Positions 54,745 to 62,255 of a stretch of DNA of 64,000 bases are shown one piece after another. The number at the start of each line of letters is the position of its first letter. Position 1 is the stretch's first letter. The translations under genes were made by a program, and so were the position numbers. The notes under the pieces were generated by a model. It saw only the letters and a program-made list of their open reading frames with translations, was not told the origin of the DNA and made no database searches. This DNA is from a virus, in IMG/VR virus record IMGVR_UViG_3300032046_000014, positions 20,304 to 84,303 of that record, one strand, 5' to 3'.

Positions 54745-55143
54745 ATGTCAGCGCAACAGAGCTACTATGCAGAACAGTTCCACGTGAGAAGTGAGACGCG
54801 GAACAAATGCAACAGGTGTAGAAACAAGTTTCCCAACGCTCAAGACAGCTGCCCTAAATGCGGAAGTACCGACGTCGCTCCGCTCGAACACACCGTCAGT
54901 CTCAGACATGATGGCGGATGGGAATGCGGATGCGAAAGCTGGATCTTCGGACGCAAACGACATTCGTCAGGCTGGGGATGCAAACACATAGAAGAAGTCC
55001 GCGCAAGTTATGATGCTGCAGCTGTAGCCGCAAACCGTAGAGCAGGGCAACGCACCGTCATCCGAACCGCCGAGAGCACAATCGAACTCGCCGAAGACCC
55101 CGATGGTCGCATCAAAGGCTTCCTCGACAAACTCGACAAGTAG
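54745..55143 (+). CDS. Zinc-ribbon plus SWIM-like protein
   Basis: A 132-residue protein. CNRCRNKF and CPKCGSTD near residues 22-40 form a zinc ribbon. WECGCESWIFGRKRHSSGWG followed by CKHIEEV matches SWIM (C-x-C-x(n)-C-x-H). SWIM domains bind DNA or protein and occur with helicases or recombination factors. AGGTGAG precedes ATG 54745. Confidence 0.6.
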   Translation: MSAQQSYYAEQFHVRSETRNKCNRCRNKFPNAQDSCPKCGSTDVAPLEHTVSLRHDGGWECGCESWIFGRKRHSSGWGCKHIEEVRASYDAAAVAANRRAGQRTVIRTAESTIELAEDPDGRIKGFLDKLDK

Positions 55144-55379
55144 GCTTCCTGCAATTCCGAGGGACTGTATGCTGGTCGTTTCATCCTAGCAGAGTCTGCA
55201 GTGCCGCCAAAGTCGGTCTAGCGAGCCCTGATGACGAGCAGAGAGAAGCCTGCTTCCCAATTTCATACACCTGTATTTTCCTTCAGAATTCTTAAGCCCC
55301 ACACGCCTGTGGGGAGGCTGGACATCCTGCCACGGGAACGGTGGCGAAACAGCCAATAAATGGAGTGTGAAAAGAAAGC
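55144..55379. other. Hairpin-containing spacer
   Basis: No gene seen. Two hairpins, CCCCACA/TGTGGGG (55299-55315) and GCCAC/GTGGC within GGCTG/CAGCC (55317-55354), precede a GGAGTGTGAAAAG leader at 55362-55374. TACACCTGTA at 55267-55276 is one of the recurrent palindrome-like words. Confidence 0.45.
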
Positions 55380-55574
55380 ATGAAAACTTTTGGAAAGAAG
55401 CCTGAGTCCTCCGCCCGCGCCCACGTCGTTGTCAGATGGTGGGAAGCTGGCAAGCTCAGGTACTTGACCGTTGGCACGGTGTATGCTGCACCTGCAGAAG
55501 TCGCCAAGTATCTTGAAGAGAAGCTTGCTGAACACTGGGGAAGCGGGGTGAACCACACCCCTACAGGTGCATGA
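55380..55574 (+). CDS. Small hypothetical protein
   Basis: A 64-residue basic protein (MKTFGKKPESSARAHVVVRW...) with two probable strands and a helix (EVAKYLEEKLAEHWG). It has the GGAGTGTGAAAAG leader and overlaps the next gene by four bases. Confidence 0.5.
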   Translation: MKTFGKKPESSARAHVVVRWWEAGKLRYLTVGTVYAAPAEVAKYLEEKLAEHWGSGVNHTPTGA

Positions 55575-55726
55575 CCTTGGCGACCCATTGTGACTGGTGC
55601 GGCAATGAGATTGAAGGAACTCCCATCAGAGCCTACGAAAAACGGGATGGCTGCTGCCTTGAACTTTCACGAAGCCCCATCAAAGGCGGCAAACCAATAG
55701 TCCTATGCAGGAGGTGCGCAGAATGA
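55571..55726 (+). CDS. Tiny zinc-ribbon protein
   Basis: A 51-residue protein with CDWCGNEI (residue 7) and CRRCAE at the end, typical treble-clef or ribbon knuckles. ATG 55571 follows CTACAGGTGC; the stop overlaps ATG 55723. Confidence 0.55.
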   Translation: MTLATHCDWCGNEIEGTPIRAYEKRDGCCLELSRSPIKGGKPIVLCRRCAE

Positions 55727-56046
55727 AAAACCCGCAGCTTAAAATCTGGAACCTAAAAGCAGTTGAAACCGCACTGCGAAACAGAAGAAACAGCTCAACC
55801 GCCTACACCATAAGACAAGTGCTAGACCTCCTCTCCTCCAACTGGGACACCGCCATGACCCCTGAAGAGATACAGCTAAAGTTTGCTGAAGCACTCAACA
55901 ATGCAACAGACGAACTAGCCGAAGCACTCGCAGACTTCGACGCTTGCATTTCTCCAGACGAAGAAGCGTACGAGGCAATGCGAAGACACGTTGAAGAAGC
56001 ACAGAAGCATTTGCTGCCGCTCCTACAGGTGAAGAATCATGCCTGA
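55723..56046 (+). CDS. Hypothetical helical protein
   Basis: A 107-residue helical acidic protein from ATG 55723 (AGGAGGTGCGC upstream). The C-terminal LLQVKN is dictated by the next gene's ribosome site (CTACAGGTGAAG). No motif. Confidence 0.5.
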   Translation: MKNPQLKIWNLKAVETALRNRRNSSTAYTIRQVLDLLSSNWDTAMTPEEIQLKFAEALNNATDELAEALADFDACISPDEEAYEAMRRHVEEAQKHLLPLLQVKNHA

Positions 56047-56161
56047 ACAATCCTGCCTAACCTGCAAACACAGGGGCGACTGTGAAGACACGGCTGAAAC
56101 GACAACCCACTGCATAGACTACGAACCTGACTACGAACCTGCAACAACAAACTACAGGTGA
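56039..56161 (+). CDS. Tiny Cys-rich protein
   Basis: A 40-residue protein with CLTCKHRGDC and a later C; overlaps the previous gene by eight bases. Its final TAC AGG TGA doubles as the ribosome site of the gene at 56168. Confidence 0.5.
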   Translation: MPEQSCLTCKHRGDCEDTAETTTHCIDYEPDYEPATTNYR

Positions 56162-56167
56162 ATCAGC

Positions 56168-56455
56168 ATGAGCGAAGAAGCCGTCAAGTTCAAGCCGCTT
56201 GAAGGCTACGTCTACTATCCTGAAGGCACACCTCGACAGGTAATCAGCGTTCTCCAACATGCCCGCGCCGAACACACGCGACTCCACCTCTGCTACGGCG
56301 ACCCAGCTACAGGTGAAGACTGGAACGAAATCTACGATTGCACGGGCATCATCGGCCGCACCACGGGCCCAGAGCCCATTCCCATCCTCCTCTACAACAA
56401 GCGCAGCCTCGGCGGAACAGCAGTCCTCACCAAAAACATCATCAAAATCACATGA
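56168..56455 (+). CDS. Hypothetical protein
   Basis: A 95-residue protein (MSEEAVKFKPLEGYVYYPEG...) with mixed strands and helix. No motif. Last gene before the second composition-switch region. Confidence 0.5.
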   Translation: MSEEAVKFKPLEGYVYYPEGTPRQVISVLQHARAEHTRLHLCYGDPATGEDWNEIYDCTGIIGRTTGPEPIPILLYNKRSLGGTAVLTKNIIKIT

Positions 56456-56479
56456 AACAAGGTACACCTACACTCGAAC

Positions 56480-56830
56480 TCACAAAGAATCCCAAGGGGC
56501 ACATGGCAGGCCAACACACTCCACCTGCCAAGCCCCACAACCCAGAACAGTCGCCAACCATCCCTACCTACACCTGCACCAACAAACTCACCATCAAACA
56601 CTCACCATCCCTCACAACCACGCATGGGGTTTTGTGTTTAGTTTTTGTTGTTGTGTTGTGGTTGTGTTGGTTTTGTTGGTTGTTCTTGTAGGGGTTGTTC
56701 TTGTTGGGAAGGGTTGTGGTTTTGGTTGGTTGGTGTGTGTTGGTTTGTTTGTTGTTGTTTGTTTGGTGTTTTTCTTCTTGTTTGGGCGTAATGTTTATAG
56801 TTTTGTGTGTGGTGTTGTTCTTGTGGATGG
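56480..56830. other. Second strand-composition switch
   Basis: The plus strand is C/A-rich to about 56622 and then G/T-rich to about 56830, with the change at ACCACGCATGGGGTTTTG. GGTTGGTTGGTGTGTG resembles G-quadruplex sequence. A TATA-like TGTTTATAGTTTTG (56791-56804) lies in the right half, before the gene at 56838. No gene seen inside. Same polarity as the switch at 46.7 kb. Confidence 0.6.
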
Positions 56831-56837
56831 TGTTTGA

Positions 56838-57053
56838 TTGAAGCCGTTGATTTTTAGTGAGGAAGATTTTCGTCTTCGTCTTGTGGATGGGCATGAGGAG
56901 TATGATGTGTGTGAGGATAGGCGTATGTTGCATGTGGAGTTTTCTGGGGAGAAGAGTTTTTGGAAGATTGAGAAGGTTGTGGTGTTGGAGCAGAGCTTCA
57001 CGGTTATGCTTTCACGGGTGAAGAGGGAAGAGGAGAAGGGAAGGGATGGATAG
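56838..57053 (+). CDS. Small hypothetical protein
   Basis: A 71-residue protein from TTG 56838. Strands (WKIEKVVVLEQSFTVMLSRV) dominate the C-terminal half. Its codons are unusually G/T-rich, continuing the composition of the switch region. It overlaps the next gene by eight bases. Confidence 0.5.
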   Translation: MKPLIFSEEDFRLRLVDGHEEYDVCEDRRMLHVEFSGEKSFWKIEKVVVLEQSFTVMLSRVKREEEKGRDG

Positions 57054-57297
57054 TGCTCGTAGGCTTGAGTTGCTTTGTGTTGTTGTTGTTTGTTTGGAGC
57101 GTAGGTGTAGTCCGAATGTGGTTTTGGAGAGGCTGCTTGGGTTGCAGGTGAAGGGAGAAGAGCTTGTGGAGGTTGCCGCTGCGGCTTCGGCTTTGCTGTT
57201 TGACCAGTTGGAAGTGGAGTATGGTGGCAGGTGGGCGGCGGAGGCGCGGGAACGGGCAAGAGCGTTAGTTGCAGGTGTAGGAAGTGAACAGGGATGA
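57046..57297 (+). CDS. Small helical protein
   Basis: An 83-residue helical protein (RRLELLCVVVVCLERRCSPN, then VEVAAAASALLFDQLEVEYG). Still G/T-biased in codon use. Overlaps neighbours. No family recognised. Confidence 0.5.
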   Translation: MDSARRLELLCVVVVCLERRCSPNVVLERLLGLQVKGEELVEVAAAASALLFDQLEVEYGGRWAAEARERARALVAGVGSEQG

Positions 57298-57560
57298 TGC
57301 AGGATAGGCCAGTTGACGAGCGTTTGAAGGAGATGTTGGATAGGGTAGAAGCGGCGGCGAAGAGACTTAGAAAATGGAAGCGGAGAAACATTGTAAGGGG
57401 ATGGCATCCGACTAAAGAGAAGTGCAGCGAATGCAGCAGGCCGCTCCCGTACAACAATGATAGGAAACGAAGCCTTTGTAACCCGTGCAGCGCAAGAAGA
57501 CAAAGCCGCTTGAACAGGCAGAAGCACCTGCAACAAAAGGAGAGAGAAAACCAAGCGTAA
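57294..57560 (+). CDS. Basic zinc-finger-like protein
   Basis: An 88-residue, strongly basic protein with CSECSRPLPYNNDRKRSLCN and CSARRQ: two close Cys pairs of treble-clef or HNH-like spacing, though the usual His-Asn pair is not clear. Its stop codon lies inside the P1 loop of RNA motif I copy 2. Confidence 0.5.
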   Translation: MMQDRPVDERLKEMLDRVEAAAKRLRKWKRRNIVRGWHPTKEKCSECSRPLPYNNDRKRSLCNPCSARRQSRLNRQKHLQQKERENQA

Positions 57561-57611
57561 CTCGTTTGGCAGCAACGGAGCCGCTGGGCACAAGTGAGTG
57601 CCGAAAAAGAG
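57551..57611 (+). promoter_or_regulatory. RNA motif I, copy 2
   Basis: P1 CCAAGCG-TAACT-CGTTTGG (57551-57569), P2 CAGC-AACGGAGCC-GCTG (57570-57586), P3 GGCAC-AAGTGA-GTGCC (57587-57602), then GAAAAAGAG. P3 differs from copy 1 at several positions on both strands, keeping the pairs. It precedes the gene at 57644. Confidence 0.55.
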
Positions 57612-57643
57612 CTCCCTCTAAAAATGTGAGGTGCAACGAAAAA

Positions 57644-58519
57644 ATGAAGTTAAGGTACGGCGAATTTGAAGCCGAAGTTTCAAAAGACCTTTTAGACGTG
57701 AACAAACTGGGTGATCAGCCAGTAATAATTGAACTGGTCAAAAACCACGCGGAAATCTGCAGCAAATGCCCACAGCACGTTGACTGCAAACAGTTTCCAT
57801 GGTGCAGCCAGATACAGGTGAAAGAGTGGCAAGTGCCCCTGTACCCTAACGGCGTAGCCCCTGATGAGCATGGCAAGCCTAAGACGGTGTGGCGTAAGGG
57901 CGACATCTGCACGTGCCACAGCAACGCGCGCGTAGTCATCGCAGACGGCAAACCACGTGAAGTGTTTGCTGAAGACGTGCAAGGCTACGAAGTCCTGCCC
58001 GACGGCAACGGCGGAGTACGCTTAGAAGTTAGGGTGCCCTTCATGGAAAGCACAAGCACACTGGACATCGGCGACTCTGACCTATATCCTGCAGGTGTAG
58101 CAACCAATTTTCTGCAGGAAAAGAACTATGAACTGTACGCGAAGCCCATCAAGAAACAGGCGGACAGCATCCGCAACGAACGCCGATTCTACGAGCTGGT
58201 TAAGAAGCTGTTCGAGAAGCATGTGGTCGTTGTGAAGACGGGGTTCGTGTTCAAAAGCGGAGTCTACGTCAGCTGGGCAGTAGTGCTGGAGCCAATCATC
58301 TTTGAGGACGGCAGCTATGACCTTCACATGTTCACCACCAAATGCAATTTGGTGTGGCAGCATCGACGGCCAGTTCCGCCCGAAGCAACTGCACCTGCAG
58401 AAGCATCAACAGTCAACAACCTGAAGGCGCTGAGCAGCTTCTTGGAACACGCTAAAACCGCGAAGGCCACCACGCCAATCGCGGCTTCTCCGCCACTCCA
58501 ACTCCAACAGAACCAGTAA
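57644..58519 (+). CDS. RecT/YqaJ-type or unknown nucleic-acid protein with Cys cluster (unassigned)
   Basis: A 291-residue protein from ATG 57644 (GAGGTGC upstream); the longer open frame reads through RNA motif I and is not used. CSKCPQHVDCKQFPWC near residue 37 and a nearby CTC suggest metal binding. The middle is beta-rich with VRVPFMESTSTLDIGDSDLY. I do not recognise the family; the name is only a placeholder for a large unknown early-region protein. Confidence 0.4.
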   Translation: MKLRYGEFEAEVSKDLLDVNKLGDQPVIIELVKNHAEICSKCPQHVDCKQFPWCSQIQVKEWQVPLYPNGVAPDEHGKPKTVWRKGDICTCHSNARVVIADGKPREVFAEDVQGYEVLPDGNGGVRLEVRVPFMESTSTLDIGDSDLYPAGVATNFLQEKNYELYAKPIKKQADSIRNERRFYELVKKLFEKHVVVVKTGFVFKSGVYVSWAVVLEPIIFEDGSYDLHMFTTKCNLVWQHRRPVPPEATAPAEASTVNNLKALSSFLEHAKTAKATTPIAASPPLQLQQNQ

Positions 58520-58543
58520 CCCCAAGGCTACAGGTGAAAGAAG

Positions 58544-58765
58544 ATGGTGACTAAAGCAGTGAAGATAGTGACCGAATGGGTTGACGGCGGAGTAATCGCG
58601 GACGCACTTGCCGAGAACCTGAAGATACGCGGCGTACCCGCCTCCGTCAACAACATGAAAGGCTTATGGCTGGCCACCTTAGAAAGCCTACCCAGAATGT
58701 TCGACGATGTTCCCGACGAAAGAATCATCAGGGAAGCCCAGAAGCTACAGGTGAAGAAGCCATGA
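58544..58765 (+). CDS. Small hypothetical protein
   Basis: A 73-residue protein after CTACAGGTGAAAG. DALAENLKIRGVPASVNNMK and a LQVKKP end (next gene's ribosome site). No motif. Confidence 0.5.
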   Translation: MVTKAVKIVTEWVDGGVIADALAENLKIRGVPASVNNMKGLWLATLESLPRMFDDVPDERIIREAQKLQVKKP

Positions 58766-59142
58766 TCATCTACGTTGTAACCCACGTCAGCGCAGGAATC
58801 CATCAGGGAATTCACGCCTTCAGCAAGAAGAAAGACGCAGACGCTTACGAGAAGTATCTCTGCCAACAAAACAGTGTACCCTATGAAGCCGCAGCCCGCG
58901 ACCAATACTACGAAGAGAACGAAGTTGACGACGATATTATCCAGTGGACAGTGGAAGTAGACCAGCTCCTACAGGACAGCATGCCCCACCTCAAAACCAA
59001 AGTAAAGAAGACTGGCACAACGATCGAGGTCATTGACTACGGCGAAAATTTTGTTCCCCGCTACTGGTCAAAACCAAACCGACAAGGAGTAAGCCATGGA
59101 TACCAGCCTGACAAGCTGGAACTACAGGTGAAGAACCCATGA
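58762..59142 (+). CDS. Hypothetical protein
   Basis: A 126-residue protein from ATG 58762, overlapping the previous stop (ATGA). MIIYVVTHVSAGIHQGIHAF followed by KKDADAYEKYLCQQ resembles small phage proteins with a strand then helix. Ends in LQVKNP, made by the ribosome site of the next gene. Confidence 0.5.
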   Translation: MIIYVVTHVSAGIHQGIHAFSKKKDADAYEKYLCQQNSVPYEAAARDQYYEENEVDDDIIQWTVEVDQLLQDSMPHLKTKVKKTGTTIEVIDYGENFVPRYWSKPNRQGVSHGYQPDKLELQVKNP

Positions 59143-59597
59143 CAACCGTTGAAGCTCTCATCAAACGGCTCCAAGAAGACTACAAGCCAACAACAATGTT
59201 GGCTGTGGCCATGTGGGGAATAGAGGATGTGCAAAGCCGCGCCAAAGAACGGCGCATCTACCTGTCGAAAGCAGCAGCCCAAAACATCATCGACTACATC
59301 GACAATGAGCAAGATGCGACACAGGGCATCAACTGGGACACGCTGGACTGTGCAACGGACAAGTATCTTGACGACCATCCACAGGTGCAGTACGTCTGCC
59401 CCGACTGCAGTTGGACAGTGAAAAGCAGAGCTCGCCGAATCAGGTGCAGCCATTGCGGCAGCCTCAACCTTGAACGCAAACTAGAGGACGGCAGACTCAT
59501 CAAGGCAGACGCGGACGAGAACACGCCTGAAGGACAGAAGCTCATTCATAAGGACGGAGAACCAACCTTTTGGCAGAAGGAAGGAAGTAAACAATGA
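59139..59597 (+). CDS. Zinc-ribbon hypothetical protein
   Basis: A 152-residue protein. CPDCSWTVKSRARRIRCSHC near residue 87 is a compact zinc ribbon between helical flanks. Overlaps neighbours by four bases on both sides. Confidence 0.55.
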   Translation: MTTVEALIKRLQEDYKPTTMLAVAMWGIEDVQSRAKERRIYLSKAAAQNIIDYIDNEQDATQGINWDTLDCATDKYLDDHPQVQYVCPDCSWTVKSRARRIRCSHCGSLNLERKLEDGRLIKADADENTPEGQKLIHKDGEPTFWQKEGSKQ

Positions 59598-60004
59598 CAA
59601 GTCTCGCAAGACAGTTTGAAGAATGGATGGTTAACGAACGCAGCATGGACAAGGACGAAATAACGGCCGTGTGGTTCAGACAACACGAAGGCTGCTATCC
59701 CGAAGGCTATCTCAAAGACGAAATAAGCATCAACATCATCGACAAATTCTATTACCCAATAGACTTTCTGCTGGAACTGGTTGAACGACAAATCCCAAAC
59801 CTACACCTGAAAACACGAGTCAACGTCATGCCCAGTCTGGAAGACACCACCTACGCAGTGGCCTACGTCATAGACGGACAAGTGCTCTTGGAGGAACAGG
59901 CCAAATGCTGGGGCTTCAAATTCTCGAACCGAAGAGAGTTTACCCAGTGGGCTAAGACGACACTGAAGTATATGCTGAAGGCAGCCACAGGTGAAGCGTC
60001 ATGA
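59594..60004 (+). CDS. Hypothetical alpha/beta protein
   Basis: A 136-residue protein with tryptophan-rich helix ends (ARQFEEWMVNERS, WAKTTLKYMLK). No motif. The end (ATGEAS) contains the ACAGGTGAAG ribosome site of the next gene. Confidence 0.5.
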   Translation: MTSLARQFEEWMVNERSMDKDEITAVWFRQHEGCYPEGYLKDEISINIIDKFYYPIDFLLELVERQIPNLHLKTRVNVMPSLEDTTYAVAYVIDGQVLLEEQAKCWGFKFSNRREFTQWAKTTLKYMLKAATGEAS

Positions 60005-60216
60005 AAGAGAAGCGCAAAGTCCTCGGCTCAGACCTTATCCTCAAAGCAAACTGGACAGAGGAAGCAACACCCCAGCTTGAGAGCGTAAGCCTCCAGCCGA
60101 ACAGCATCAAACCCGCAGACATTCCAGAAGTAATTGACATCCTGCAAAGCATCTACCGCGACTACACAGTGCAAGTTGGAACCAAGGCACGCAGAACTAC
60201 AGGTGAAGCGCCATGA
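60001..60216 (+). CDS. Small hypothetical protein
   Basis: A 71-residue protein (MKEKRKVLGSDLILKANWTE...) with a helix ADIPEVIDILQSIYRDY. ATGA overlaps at both ends; its own end is TTGEAP from the next ribosome site. Confidence 0.5.
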   Translation: MKEKRKVLGSDLILKANWTEEATPQLESVSLQPNSIKPADIPEVIDILQSIYRDYTVQVGTKARRTTGEAP

Positions 60217-60386
60217 GCGTGCACACCGAAGAAGAACTGAAGGCAATGCCGAAGCATCCGAAGATAAAGGCAGTCAAGAAGGCTCTGGACAACCTAGTCG
60301 GACAGAAGATTTCTTACCCGATTATTCTTGAGATACAGCATGAAGTAGACGCTCTCTCGAAGAAACTGGAGAAGCTGGGCTATTGA
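60213..60386 (+). CDS. Small helical protein
   Basis: A 57-residue, mainly helical protein (EEELKAMPKHPKIKAVKKAL...EVDALSKKLEKLGY) with a short coiled coil at the end. Preceded by CTACAGGTGAAGC. Confidence 0.5.
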   Translation: MSVHTEEELKAMPKHPKIKAVKKALDNLVGQKISYPIILEIQHEVDALSKKLEKLGY

Positions 60387-60577
60387 TGAAATACAATTTC
60401 CCACCTGAAAAAGAATCGATCAACATGACTGAAGCAAGAAAAATACCGCATGAAGTAAGACGAATAGAGGAACATATCGAGTACATACGTTCTGAAATAG
60501 AAATGTATGAACGGTGTGTACTTGAACCGCGCACTTCAAACGCGCGCGTAAAGCGGAGGAATCCTGATGACGTTTGA
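60386..60577 (+). CDS. Small coiled-coil protein
   Basis: A 63-residue protein (ATG 60386, sharing a base with the previous stop) with a charged helix EVRRIEEHIEYIRSEIEMYE and a basic end. Overlaps the next gene by eleven bases. Confidence 0.5.
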   Translation: MKYNFPPEKESINMTEARKIPHEVRRIEEHIEYIRSEIEMYERCVLEPRTSNARVKRRNPDDV

Positions 60578-60734
60578 AGTAGCAATGTATGCGAAGCGGC
60601 CTTCAGGCCACAAGATCCTGATCGTCCGCGCCGAGTTCTCATGTGAAGGCGAAGCAGCCATCAAGAAAGAGTTCGGAGCTCTCATTCAGAAGTATGCAGC
60701 TGTAGCCACAATCAAGAGGGGACTTGCAACATGA
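60567..60734 (+). CDS. Small hypothetical protein
   Basis: A 55-residue protein (MTFEVAMYAKRPSGHKILIV...) after GCGGAGGAATCCTG. Two strands and a helix (GEAAIKKEFGALIQKYAAVA). It overlaps the ligase start (ATGA), so it is co-translated with it. Confidence 0.5.
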   Translation: MTFEVAMYAKRPSGHKILIVRAEFSCEGEAAIKKEFGALIQKYAAVATIKRGLAT

Positions 60735-61702
60735 CAAGCAAAGAGAACGTGATGCTCGGCATCGACGGTTCACTCACGGATCTGCACTCTCATCCTGACA
60801 TGTACTGGCAAGCTAAGTGGGACGGGTATCGCGGCAAACTCGTATTCCAAAATGGCCACGTCAGCGTACTCAATAGAAACGGCAGCGATGAATGGACGCC
60901 GCGACTGCCAGACGTCGTTGAAGGATTGCAGCAGTTCGCAACTGCTACAGGTGCAGCAAGATTCACCCTCGACGCAGAACTCGTCGTTTTCCAAGAGGGC
61001 CACAGCAGCCTCAGCGCCATAGCGAGCAGATGCAAAACTCAGAACCTACAGATGATACAGCTGAAACTACGCAGACTCTACCCAGTGGACGTCATGCTCT
61101 TCGACATCATCGAATGGGACGACCAGCGCCTCGAGAGCGACCCGCTCATGAACAGGCACAACCTCCTAACATCACTCTACAGCACATACAGCAAAGCAGT
61201 TGCAGGCCAGCCTAAACATGTTCAGCTTACCCCGAACTATCTTGATGTGGACACGGCGTGGAACGAGTGGGTTGTCAAGCGGCATGAAGAAGGACTCATG
61301 GCCAAAGATCCTATGAGTCCATACGTGTATGAGCGGAGCTCCAGCTGGCTTAAGGTCAAGATACGGGACAGCGGCACCTTTCATGTGGTCGGCTACACGG
61401 CGGGCGATGGGAACCGCAGCGACACGTTCGGCGCTTTGATTCTGGCTGACGATGTAGGTGTATGCAGAGGACGATGCGGCGGAGGCTTCAGCTGGGCAGC
61501 ACAGGACAGCACCGCACGCCAGATCCTCCAAGCGTTACGGCAGGCGCCGGTAATCAACCCGCCATTCTCAGAAGCCGAGGTTGGATTGCCCTACACTGCT
61601 GTCGACACGAAGATGCAGGTGAAGGTAGCTTTCCTGAAAACGTTCAATGGGTCCAGCAAGCTTCGAAGCCCACAACTAATAGACTGGTGGATACCACAAT
61701 GA
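60731..61702 (+). CDS. ATP-dependent DNA ligase
   Basis: A 323-residue protein. Motif I KWDGYRG with adenylated Lys29, motif III TLDAELVVFQ near residue 80, PVDVMLFDIIEW (motif IIIa), motif IV EGLMAKDP near 179 and motif V SSWLKVKIRD near 198, then an OB-like C-terminal domain. No N-terminal DNA-binding domain, so it is of the small viral/LigD-type. It seals nicks during replication or repair. It is separate from the degenerate ligase domain inside the giant head protein. Confidence 0.85.
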   Translation: MTSKENVMLGIDGSLTDLHSHPDMYWQAKWDGYRGKLVFQNGHVSVLNRNGSDEWTPRLPDVVEGLQQFATATGAARFTLDAELVVFQEGHSSLSAIASRCKTQNLQMIQLKLRRLYPVDVMLFDIIEWDDQRLESDPLMNRHNLLTSLYSTYSKAVAGQPKHVQLTPNYLDVDTAWNEWVVKRHEEGLMAKDPMSPYVYERSSSWLKVKIRDSGTFHVVGYTAGDGNRSDTFGALILADDVGVCRGRCGGGFSWAAQDSTARQILQALRQAPVINPPFSEAEVGLPYTAVDTKMQVKVAFLKTFNGSSKLRSPQLIDWWIPQ

Positions 61703-62070
61703 GCGACCCGCTAACACTGCAGGAATGTAACAAGCTGGAGGCTTGGCTTGAAACAATCAAGCCTGAAGATGCAGCTGTAGCCAGGGACATATGGAACATG
61801 TTTGCAGCATTGATGGATGGACAGACGATGTCTGCCGAATACGCTGCCCCCTTATTGAAAAGAACGAAGGGACTTCTCACGCGCATGGGCGACACCGTTA
61901 CCGCGAAGTATGTTGAATGGGTGAGACTGAAAGAAGGCGATGCTCAAGCGTCCGAATGGGACAACATCCGCAACCTCCTTCACCTGATCTTTGAACCCAA
62001 GAGCGGCGGCGGCTGGAGCTGGGCCGAAATCAGACGCGGCAAATATAAAGACAATCGGGGGCGAGTTTGA
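61699..62070 (+). CDS. Hypothetical helical protein
   Basis: A 123-residue, mainly helical protein from ATG 61699 (ATGA overlap with the ligase). No motif. It may partner the ligase because of the coupling. Confidence 0.5.
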   Translation: MSDPLTLQECNKLEAWLETIKPEDAAVARDIWNMFAALMDGQTMSAEYAAPLLKRTKGLLTRMGDTVTAKYVEWVRLKEGDAQASEWDNIRNLLHLIFEPKSGGGWSWAEIRRGKYKDNRGRV

Positions 62071-62255
62071 TGGGAAAATGGGCAAACAAGATCGTGACCA
62101 AACGACACCCAAAGTACGGCTGGCCAACAGAACATCATTGGGCATGCTCAAAATGCGGCAAAGAATACGAAGACCAATCTGACGCGATGAACTGCTGCGG
62201 CAAAGAAAAAGGGTTGCCGTGGCTGGAAAGAAGCGAACATGATGGAGGCATATAA
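62070..62255 (+). CDS. Small zinc-binding protein
   Basis: A 61-residue protein with ACSKCGKEY near residue 26 and NCCGKEKG near residue 41. It lies directly before the methyltransferase gene, sharing its transcript. Confidence 0.5.
   Translation: MGKWANKIVTKRHPKYGWPTEHHWACSKCGKEYEDQSDAMNCCGKEKGLPWLERSEHDGGI

Noticed and set aside
56259-56837. 192-codon plus-strand frame across the composition switch
   Set aside because: Low-complexity His/Pro/Thr then Val/Leu/Phe sequence produced by the C/A and G/T tracts; no start signal.
57485-57643. Longer N-terminus for the protein at 57644
   Set aside because: It would translate RNA motif I and overlap the previous gene in a different frame; ATG 57644 follows GAGGTGC.
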